6,351 bases of DNA from an uncultured Clostridia bacterium (GTDB lineage: Bacteria > Bacillota > Clostridia > Christensenellales > Aristaeellaceae): positions 1 through 6,351 of the forward strand of contig CAKTTM010000107.1 in NCBI GenBank assembly GCA_934615145.1, written 5' to 3'. Made by a program: the position numbers and the translations under genes. Shown here in pieces: positions 1 through 5,462 of the stretch (position 1 is the stretch's first letter; every line of letters starts with the position of its first letter). Under the pieces are notes generated by a model that did no database searches, was not told the origin of the DNA, and saw only the letters and a list, made by a program, of their open reading frames with translations.

Positions 1-41
1 TTCAAGCATCAAAGGTATCGCGCCCCTCCAAGAAAGAGTCC

Positions 42-75
42 TTTCCTTACAGAGGGATATCCCTCTGTAAGGAAA
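42..75. repeat. Perfect 34-bp palindrome downstream of alaS
   Basis: Positions 42-75 read identically on both strands. The left arm is TTTCCTTACAGAGGGAT (42-58), the centre is GATATC, and every pair from 42/75 to 58/59 matches. As RNA it could fold into a stem of about 15 bp with a minimal loop, some 60 nt past the alaS stop. It would end the M42-alaS operon if it acts in termination or 3'-end protection. However, on either strand it is preceded by T residues and followed by A residues, the reverse of an intrinsic terminator, and the minus-strand sequence after it has only a broken T-rich run. It could instead be a protein-binding site or a small dispersed repeat. The structure is certain; the role is open. 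Confidence 0.85.
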
Positions 76-108
76 TAAAACACCAAACATTTTTCTTAGA
101 TTCGATTC

Positions 109-124
109 TTTCCCACTAAGGAAA
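109..124. repeat. Short inverted repeat resembling an end of the 34-bp palindrome
   Basis: TTTCC (109-113) and GGAAA (120-124) form a 5-bp inverted repeat with a 6-nt spacer. The octamer TAAGGAAA at 117-124 is an exact copy of the right end of the large palindrome (68-75). Read on the minus strand, both elements start TTTCCTTA and have GGGA 2 to 4 nt later, so this may be a degenerate relative of the larger element. The region is AT-rich and short matches arise easily there, so the relationship is uncertain. Confidence 0.35.
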
Positions 125-134
125 AAATCCTTCT

Positions 135-2156
135 TTAGGCCTTGCCCACCACTGCCCGGATGCGTCGGACGCCGGCGGAGGAGGCCTCTTCCTTTTGTAT
201 CTTAAAGCCTTCCAGCTCGCCCGTGTTGTTCACATGGGGGCCGCCGCAGATTTCCTTGGAGAAGTCGCCCATGCTGTAGACGCGCACTTTCTCACCATAC
301 TTGCTGTCAAACAGGCCGATGGCGCCCTGGGCCTTGGCCTCGTCAACGCTCATCTCCTGCATGGTGACGGGCGCCTTCTTGGCGATGGCGGCGTTGACCA
401 GTTCCTCCACCTGCTTGAGCTCTTCTGGCGTCATCTTGCGGCCGAAGGTGAAGTCAAAGCGCAGGCGCTCGGCGGTGATGTTGCTGCCCTTCTGGTGCAC
501 ATCCTCGCCCAGCACTTTGCGCAGCGCCGCGTGCAGCAGGTGGGTGGCGGTGTGCAGCTTGGTGGTCTCCTCGTCATGGTCGGCCAGACCGCCCTTGAAG
601 CGCTGGTCCGCGCCCGCCTGGCTGAGCAGCTGGTGCTGGCGGAAGCGCTCGGCAAAGCCCTCCTCGTCCACCTTGAGGCCCTGCTCGCGCGCCAGCTCCA
701 TGGTGATCTCCACCGGGAAGCCGTAGGTGTCGTAGAGCTTAAAGGCATCGCGGCCATTGATGGTCTTGAGCGTGTTCATGAAGCCCTCGGCCTTCTGGCC
801 AAAGCTTTCGATGGTGTCTATGGCGCTGACGAACTTCTCGATCTCTTCCTTCATCGCCAGCAGCTCGGGCGCCGGGCGCAGCTTGCTGCCCACATTGCGG
901 GCCACTTCCTGCGCCTGATTGAGCCGCTTGAGCAGCTCGCTCTCGCCCAGGGTCTGGCGCAGATTGCTGCGCATATCGCTGAACAGGCCGCGCACCTGCT
1001 CGATGCGGCCGATGGCCTTTTCAAACTCCTTAAGCCCCTGGTTGAGCGTGCGCTGGAAGCGCTTTTCCTCCAGCAGCAGCTGCTCAATCACATAGGCGCG
1101 GTTGTGCTCCAGCTCGGGGTAAACCTCCCTGTACTGCTGGATGATGGTCATGGCGATCTCAGCCGTGAAGCCATCCTGCAGGTTGAGCTGGCGGCCCCAG
1201 CGCACCGCGCGGCGTATCAGGCGGCGCAGCACATAGCCCTGATCCACATTGCTGGGGCTGACACCATGGGGATCGCCCAGGATGAAGGTGGCAGTGCGCA
1301 GGTGGTCGGCCACGATGCGGAAGGCGCGCAGGCTATCGCCTTCGGCCTCTGCGTATTTCAAGCCGCTCAAAGCCTCGATCTTGCCGATGATATCGCGGAA
1401 CAGGTCTGTCTCATAGACCGATTTGGTGCCCGTCAGCACGCCGATGGTGCGCTCCAGGCCCATGCCGGTGTCCACATTGGCGTGCTCCAGCGGCACAAAG
1501 CTGCCGTCAGCCTGCTTGTTGTACTGCATGAAGACATCGTTCCATATCTCCAGGTAGTGGCCGCAGCTGCAGGCCGGGCTGCAATCCGGGCCGCAGGGCT
1601 CGCCTGTGATGTAGAACATCTCGGTATCCGGGCCGCAGGGGCCGGTCAGGCCCGCCGGGCCCCACCAGTTGTTCTCCTTGGGCAGGAAGAAGATGCGGCT
1701 CTCCGGCACGCCGCAGCTGCGCCAGAGGTCAAAGCTCTCCATATCGCGCGGCGCGTCGTCATCGCCCGCAAACACGCTGAAAGCCAGGCGCTCCTTATCC
1801 AGGCCCAGCCAGTCTGGCGAGGTCAAAAACTCCCAGCTCCAGGGGATCATTTCTTTTTTGAAGTAGTCGCCCAGGCTCCAGTTGCCCAGCATCTCAAAGA
1901 AGGTGCAGTGGCTGGCGTCGCCCACATCGTCGATGTCGCCGGTGCGGATGCACTTCTGCACATTGACAAGCCGCTTGCCCGAGGGATGCGGCTGGCCCAT
2001 CAGGTAGGGCACCAGCGGGTGCATGCCGGCGGTGGTAAACAGCACCGTAGGGTCATTCTCCGGGATCACGGAGGCAGAGGGGATCTGCACATGCCCCTTC
2101 TGCTCAAAAAAGCTGATAAAGAGCCTGCGCAGCTCATTGGATGTCATCGGTTTCAT
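135..2156 (-). CDS. alaS: Alanyl-tRNA synthetase, short form with internal helical insertion
   Basis: This 673-residue protein attaches alanine to tRNA(Ala) in the cytoplasm. The class II core is clear: the FTTAGM segment at about 40-45, motif 2 around Arg71 followed by TFFEMLGNWSLGDYFK (85-100), WWGPAGLTGPCGPDTE (164-179), and motif 3 VDTGMGLERT (228-237). Next come the tRNA-recognition region (about 250-500), with LYDTYGFP at 474-481, and an editing core with HTATH (His535, His539) and CGGPH (Cys637, His641). Usual bacterial AlaRS has about 870 residues. Here the beta-barrel between the tRNA-binding region and editing core is missing, as only about 30 residues separate them. The C-terminal C-Ala domain is absent, because the protein stops right after AGVRRIRAVVGKA. 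An extra charged segment occupies about 381-463, and a Cys cluster lies at 188-198. The ATG at 2156 is chosen because AAGGAG lies 5 nt upstream; Met4 is too far from it. It is the last gene of the operon, 33 nt after the third M42 gene. No T-box or own promoter is visible. AlaRS identity is secure; whether it is the only AlaRS in the cell cannot be seen. Confidence 0.95.
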   Translation of the reverse strand: MKPMTSNELRRLFISFFEQKGHVQIPSASVIPENDPTVLFTTAGMHPLVPYLMGQPHPSGKRLVNVQKCIRTGDIDDVGDASHCTFFEMLGNWSLGDYFKKEMIPWSWEFLTSPDWLGLDKERLAFSVFAGDDDAPRDMESFDLWRSCGVPESRIFFLPKENNWWGPAGLTGPCGPDTEMFYITGEPCGPDCSPACSCGHYLEIWNDVFMQYNKQADGSFVPLEHANVDTGMGLERTIGVLTGTKSVYETDLFRDIIGKIEALSGLKYAEAEGDSLRAFRIVADHLRTATFILGDPHGVSPSNVDQGYVLRRLIRRAVRWGRQLNLQDGFTAEIAMTIIQQYREVYPELEHNRAYVIEQLLLEEKRFQRTLNQGLKEFEKAIGRIEQVRGLFSDMRSNLRQTLGESELLKRLNQAQEVARNVGSKLRPAPELLAMKEEIEKFVSAIDTIESFGQKAEGFMNTLKTINGRDAFKLYDTYGFPVEITMELAREQGLKVDEEGFAERFRQHQLLSQAGADQRFKGGLADHDEETTKLHTATHLLHAALRKVLGEDVHQKGSNITAERLRFDFTFGRKMTPEELKQVEELVNAAIAKKAPVTMQEMSVDEAKAQGAIGLFDSKYGEKVRVYSMGDFSKEICGGPHVNNTGELEGFKIQKEEASSAGVRRIRAVVGKA

Positions 2157-2189
2157 AGGGTCTCCTTCATCTATCGGTATGGGCTGGCC

Positions 2190-3182
2190 TTATACCATGT
2201 CCACAAACTGCAGCAGCACCTGCAGCGCGCCGTCCATGTCGCGCATGTCGATCACTTCGCAGGCGGAGTGCACATAGCGGCAGGGGATGGACAGGGTGCC
2301 GGCGGGGATGCCGCCACGGGCGTGCTGTATGGCCGCGCCATCCGTGCCGCCAAAGGGCAGCACTTCCCGCTGCACGCGCACATCGGCGGCCTCCGCCGCC
2401 TCAAAGAGGGCATCCCTCACCATGGGGGAGGCGATCATGGAGCGGTCCATAATCTTGACCGCGGGGCCTGCGCCCAGCTTGATGTCTGGTATCTTGGTTT
2501 CGGGCGTATCGCCCCAGGCGGTGACATCCAGCGCCAGGCCCAGGTCCGGGTTGATGGCGTAGGCGGCCACCTTGGCGCCACGGATGCCCACCTCCTCCTG
2601 GGTGGAGAAGACGCCCACGATGGTGTTCTTCTGGTTCTCGGCGTAGAGCAGCAGCTCCACCAGCAGGGCGCAGGCGCAGCGGTCATCCATGGCGGGGGCC
2701 GCGATGCGGTGCTTGCCCAGCTGGAAGACATTGGGCGCATAGACGGCGATATCACCTATCTGCACCATGCCGCGGGCCTCGTGATCGTCGGCCGCGCCGA
2801 TGTCGATGAACATGTCTTTAAGCGCGGCGCTGCCGCCCTCCACAGGCTGGCTGACCAGCACGCCCTCCACGCCATTTTCAAATATCACCTGGCGGTACTC
2901 GCTGGCCTTGATGCCAATGCCGCCCACATTGCTCACCCGCAGGAAGCCTTCCTTCTCGATGCTGGTCACCACCAGGCCGATATGGTCCATGTGGGCGGAG
3001 ATCATGATGCGCTTGGCATTGTCATCGCTGCCGTACTTCTCCACGATCAGGTTGCCCAGCGCGTCGGTCTTGATGCTGTCCACATGGTTCATCAGCAGGC
3101 CCTTGATGGCCTCTGCCACATTGTGCTCGCTGCCCGAGGGGCCCCAGCAGCTTAAAAGGGTCTTGAGCGTATCGCGTAACAT
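2190..3182 (-). CDS. M42 family aminopeptidase (TET-type), third of three
   Basis: This is a 330-residue cytoplasmic metalloaminopeptidase of family M42 (clan MH), expected to remove N-terminal residues from short peptides using two metal ions. The catalytic fold is split by the family's beta-barrel/PDZ-like dimerisation insert at about 70-160. Visible active-site residues are AHMD (ligand His64, Asp66), MDDR (Asp166/Asp167, bridging ligand), STQEEVG (general base Glu196, ligand Glu197), ALDVT (ligand Asp219) and YVHS (ligand His305), plus FGGTDGAAI at 277-285. Nothing key is missing and the length is normal for the family. The ATG at 3182 has GAGGAGGAAG upstream, with about 10 nt from AGGAGG to the start. 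It begins 15 nt after the second M42 gene and ends 33 nt before alaS, so it is almost certainly cotranscribed with both. The family also includes proteins once annotated as endoglucanases or FrvX/YsdC. Residue specificity cannot be read from the sequence with confidence. Confidence 0.93.
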   Translation of the reverse strand: MLRDTLKTLLSCWGPSGSEHNVAEAIKGLLMNHVDSIKTDALGNLIVEKYGSDDNAKRIMISAHMDHIGLVVTSIEKEGFLRVSNVGGIGIKASEYRQVIFENGVEGVLVSQPVEGGSAALKDMFIDIGAADDHEARGMVQIGDIAVYAPNVFQLGKHRIAAPAMDDRCACALLVELLLYAENQKNTIVGVFSTQEEVGIRGAKVAAYAINPDLGLALDVTAWGDTPETKIPDIKLGAGPAVKIMDRSMIASPMVRDALFEAAEAADVRVQREVLPFGGTDGAAIQHARGGIPAGTLSIPCRYVHSACEVIDMRDMDGALQVLLQFVDMV

Positions 3183-3197
3183 CTATTTGCTTCCTCC

Positions 3198-4205
3198 TCA
3201 GAGACTGTTCAGGTATTCGCGGGTGAGGGCCAGCTGGGCATCCACATCATCCATGTGGCAGACGCTGGCGCCGGAGTGGATATTGCGGCAGGGCACGGAC
3301 AGCACCAGCGTGCGCGCGCCTTCACCGCCCAGCTGGAAGCTGGCGGCGTCGTTGCCGCCGGTGACGCTCTGCTTGATCTGGTGGGGGATGCCGGCGCCCT
3401 GCGCCAGTGACAGCATCTGGCGGTACAGATCGCGGTCGGCGATGCTGCCCAGATCCATGAAGCTGATGGCCACGCCCTGGCCCGCCTGGCAGACCTGGAA
3501 CTGCGGCTTGACATCCCCAAGGTCATTGGCCGAGGTACCCTCCAGCACGATGGCCACCTCAGGCTGCTGCAGGTAGGCCGCCCCGCGGGAGCCCCGCAGG
3601 CCCACCTCCTCCTGGGTGACAAAGCAGCAGGTCAGGTCGCCGGGATAACTGCCCTCCAGCAGGCGGAGCAGATTGTAGCAGCCTATCCGGTCGTCCAGCG
3701 CCTTGGCGCTGACAAAGCCCTCGCCAAAGGGCACAAACGGCGTGTCAAAGACGGCATAGCTGCCCAGCGGGCAGAGCTTCTCGGCCTCCTTCTTATCCCT
3801 GGCGCCGATATCGATATAGATGTCATTCCAGCCCAGCACCCGCTGCCTGTCGGCGGCGGTCTGCAGGTGGATGGCCATCGCGCCGATGACGCCAGGCACC
3901 TTGTCCTCGCCCACCTGCACCCATTTTGAGATGACCACCCTGGGGTCGATGCCGCCCACCGGGCGCGGGCGCAGCAGGCCGTCGTCGGTGTGGCCGGCGA
4001 TGATAAAGCCCACCTCGTCCATGTGCGCGGCCACCAAGGTGGCCTGGGCATCGGGGTTTGAGCCCTTTTTGAAGGCGATCACATTGCCGGAGCGGTCGAT
4101 GCTCAGCTCATCGCACAGCGGCCTTGCCGCCTCCATGATGGCGCGGCGCACCGCCTGCTCATTGCCGCTGACGCCGGGCAGCTCGCAGAGATATTTCAGG
4201 TCCAT
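3198..4205 (-). CDS. M42 family aminopeptidase with Glu at a metal-ligand site, second of three
   Basis: This 335-residue M42 metallopeptidase has the family order of motifs: AAHMDEVG (His61, Asp63), the dimerisation barrel at about 66-165 including PVGGIDPRVV, ALDDR (Asp171/Asp172), VTQEEVGLRG (Glu199, Glu200), VLEGT (Glu222) and RNIHS (His310). GGNDAASFQ at 283-291 takes the place of the usual GGTDA segment. Glu222 stands where the two sister proteins have Asp (ALDVT, ALDVC). I recall LEGT as a recurring variant among M42 proteins, so it is probably functional, but it should change the metal site and perhaps specificity. The ATG at 4205 has GGAGG 8 nt upstream. The start lies inside the end of the first M42 gene (10 nt overlap, different frame), which suggests translational coupling. 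The stop lies 15 nt before the third M42 gene. Confidence in the family is high; the substrate is unknown. Confidence 0.93.
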   Translation of the reverse strand: MDLKYLCELPGVSGNEQAVRRAIMEAARPLCDELSIDRSGNVIAFKKGSNPDAQATLVAAHMDEVGFIIAGHTDDGLLRPRPVGGIDPRVVISKWVQVGEDKVPGVIGAMAIHLQTAADRQRVLGWNDIYIDIGARDKKEAEKLCPLGSYAVFDTPFVPFGEGFVSAKALDDRIGCYNLLRLLEGSYPGDLTCCFVTQEEVGLRGSRGAAYLQQPEVAIVLEGTSANDLGDVKPQFQVCQAGQGVAISFMDLGSIADRDLYRQMLSLAQGAGIPHQIKQSVTGGNDAASFQLGGEGARTLVLSVPCRNIHSGASVCHMDDVDAQLALTREYLNSL

Positions 4206-5233
4206 AGTTCATCCCTCCAGCCATCCTCCACCGCGGCGGCGAACTGCGCCACCAGCCGGGCGCCTTCCTTGAGCGTCTTCATGTCAAAGAGCTCCACCGT
4301 CGTATGCATGTATTTCAGCGGCAGCTCCAGCAAGATGGTGGGGATGCCGCCGCGCTGAATGTTCAGGTCATCGGCGTCGGTGCTGGTGTTGCGGGGCACG
4401 ATGGCCGTCTGCACGGCAATGTTCTGGGCCTCCGCGACGTCCATCAGCTTTTTGCGCAGCACCGGATGCAGGAAGGGGCCCATCGAGGCCACCAGGGAAC
4501 CCAGCTCGTGTGTGCCGATTGCCGGCGCGCCCGGGGTCTGCGCGTGGCAGACATCCAGCGCCACGCCAAAGTCCGGCTCGATGCTAAAGCCGGTCATCCC
4601 GGCGCCATAGCTTCCGATCTCCTCCTGGCAGGTGGCGACGAAATACAGGTCGGCCTCGGGCTTGAGGCCCTGCAGCAGCTGCATGGCCTGGTAGAGGATG
4701 GCCACGCAGGCGCGGTCGTCCGCCGTCTTGGTGGCGACGCGGCCGTTTTTGAGCTCCGTATACCTGGCCTCCAAGGCCACCAGGTCGCCGATCTGCACCA
4801 GCTCCCTGACCTTGTCAGCCGGCAGGCCCAGGTCCACATAGAGGTCTTCGCGCTTATAGTTCTGCTGGCGGTCCTTCTCGGTCAGCAGGTGGGGCGGCTT
4901 GGCGCCGATGACGCCCATCATCTCCTGCCTGCCGTAGACCTTGACCCGCATGCCCGGCAGGATGCGCGGGTCCACCCCGCCCACATTGCCCAGGCGCAGC
5001 GCGCCGTCCTCCTCTATCTTGACCACCATCAGCCCGATCTCGTCCAGATGGGCGCAAAACATGACCTTGGGCCCCTCGCCCTTGATGCGCGCGATGACAT
5101 TGTTGAGCTTGTCGATCCTCACCTCGTCGCAGTAAGGCCTGAAAGCCGCGGCGATATACTCCGCCACCGGCCCCTCATGCCCCGTCAGCCCCGGCAAGGC
5201 CGTCACCTCACGCAGAAACTCCTCAACCCGCAT
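4196..5233 (-). CDS. M42 family aminopeptidase (TET-type), first gene of the operon
   Basis: This 345-residue M42 metallopeptidase is expected to trim peptides in the cytoplasm, probably as a dodecameric TET particle as known for the family. Active-site residues are all present: CAHLDEIG (His62, Asp64), TADDR (Asp172/Asp173), TCQEEIG (Glu204, Glu205), ALDVCH (Asp227) and KYMHT (His310), with NTSTDADDL at 282-290. The dimerisation barrel spans about 66-165 and includes NVGGVDPRIL and AKPPHLL. The start is taken as the ATG at 5233, giving the N-terminus MRVEEFLREV, because a purine-rich AAAGGGGAG site ends 4 nt upstream and the family fold begins here. An in-frame TTG at 5263 would add ten residues (MLCAGGKGSS) that overlap the ribosome binding site, so I reject it. 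This is the promoter-proximal gene, with a leader of about 48 nt. Its last 10 nt overlap the next M42 gene. Confidence 0.93.
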   Translation of the reverse strand: MRVEEFLREVTALPGLTGHEGPVAEYIAAAFRPYCDEVRIDKLNNVIARIKGEGPKVMFCAHLDEIGLMVVKIEEDGALRLGNVGGVDPRILPGMRVKVYGRQEMMGVIGAKPPHLLTEKDRQQNYKREDLYVDLGLPADKVRELVQIGDLVALEARYTELKNGRVATKTADDRACVAILYQAMQLLQGLKPEADLYFVATCQEEIGSYGAGMTGFSIEPDFGVALDVCHAQTPGAPAIGTHELGSLVASMGPFLHPVLRKKLMDVAEAQNIAVQTAIVPRNTSTDADDLNIQRGGIPTILLELPLKYMHTTVELFDMKTLKEGARLVAQFAAAVEDGWRDELWT

Positions 5234-5237
5234 GGAA

Positions 5238-5246
5238 CTCCCCTTT
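5238..5246 (-). promoter_or_regulatory. Ribosome binding site that decides the first M42 start
   Basis: On the minus strand AAAGGGGAG lies 4 nt before the ATG at 5233. It supports that start over the in-frame TTG at 5263, which would place this site inside the coding region. Confidence 0.7.
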
Positions 5247-5251
5247 CCCCC

Positions 5252-5274
5252 GGCGCAAAGCAAAGCTCAGCGCC
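5252..5274 (-). promoter_or_regulatory. Possible leader hairpin ahead of the first M42 gene
   Basis: In the minus-strand leader, GGCGC (5274-5270) can pair with GCGCC (5256-5252) around a 13-nt loop, immediately upstream of the Shine-Dalgarno site. A competing pairing exists: CAAAGC near the predicted 5' end (5284-5279) can pair with either of two overlapping GCTTTG copies at 5266-5257, which lie mostly in the loop. The stems are short and the SD is not clearly sequestered, so a regulatory role is only a possibility. Confidence 0.25.
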
Positions 5275-5287
5275 AAACGCTTTGTGC

Positions 5288-5317
5288 AGTATAGCACTTT
5301 GGGGGTGGGGATGACAA
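5288..5317 (-). promoter_or_regulatory. Sigma-A/sigma-70 type promoter of the M42-alaS operon
   Basis: Read on the minus strand, the -35 box is TTGTCA (5317-5312, one mismatch to TTGACA) and the -10 box is TATACT (5293-5288, one mismatch to TATAAT). The spacer is 18 nt. A TG one base upstream of the -10 makes it an extended -10. Transcription would start near 5281, giving a leader of about 48 nt before the ATG at 5233. No other promoter of this quality is visible between the genes downstream, so it probably drives all three peptidases and alaS. The -10 box is framed by a 4-bp inverted repeat, GTGC/GCAC (5297-5284). Confidence 0.8.
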
Positions 5318-5330
5318 CTGGATAGGCGGC

Positions 5331-5376
5331 GAAAGGAAACGCCCCACGCAATATTCCACAAGGGATTGGCGGGGCG
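5331..5376 (-). terminator. Likely intrinsic terminator of the permease transcription unit
   Basis: On the minus strand CGCCCC (5376-5371) pairs with GGGGCG (5345-5340). The stem continues through a G-U pair, a C-G pair and four further pairs (CAAT with ATTG) around one bulged base, with a 12-nt loop. A T-rich stretch TTTCCTTTC follows (5339-5331). The hairpin is strong but the T-tract is interrupted, so termination may be partial. It lies about 90 nt after the permease stop and just upstream of the next operon's -35 box, which fits a boundary between two units. Confidence 0.55.
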
Positions 5377-5392
5377 CGCTCTGTGAAGAAGC

Positions 5393-5422
5393 GCCGCAGC
5401 GCATCGTATTGCGGGCAGCGGC
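5393..5422. other. Second GC-rich inverted repeat after the permease gene
   Basis: GCCGC (5393-5397) and GCGGC (5418-5422) form an outer stem. Inside it, two and then three more pairs can form around an A-A mismatch and a two-base bulge. No T-run follows on either strand, so it is not a convincing terminator by itself. It may stabilise the 3' end of the permease transcript or be chance in GC-rich DNA. I see nothing else in the stretch between 5376 and 5462. Confidence 0.3.
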
Positions 5423-5462
5423 AAAAGACAAGTTCGTCAAAGCCTTTGTGAAGGATTCCGTA

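Noticed and set aside
1..29. Possible start of a further minus-strand gene: ATG at 9-7 with GGAGG at 29-25
   Set aside because: The spacing of 15 nt is long, only three codons are inside the window and no promoter is evident. It cannot be supported without the adjacent sequence.
42..75. Calling the 34-bp palindrome a rho-independent terminator
   Set aside because: The run of T needed after the stem is missing in the direction of alaS transcription, and the flanking bases are the opposite of the usual A-stem-T layout.
195..3155. 986-codon open frame on the plus strand
   Set aside because: It is exactly antisense and codon-aligned to alaS and an M42 gene, crosses their intergenic gap, has a His/Ala/Leu-rich low-information translation and no recognisable domain. 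Codon bias explains it.
5234..5263. TTG start giving the first M42 protein ten extra N-terminal residues
   Set aside because: The ATG at 5233 has a well-placed Shine-Dalgarno site. The extra residues would be encoded by that site, and M42 proteins normally begin close to the VEEFL-like helix.
5234..5290. T-box or amino-acid riboswitch controlling the operon
   Set aside because: The predicted leader is only about 48 nt, far too short for a T-box or lysine/glycine-type riboswitch, and no T-box sequence or antiterminator is seen.
4304..5314. 336-codon open frame on the plus strand
   Set aside because: It is antisense and codon-aligned to the first M42 gene, and runs through that gene's leader and promoter. 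The translation looks like a shadow of the real gene.
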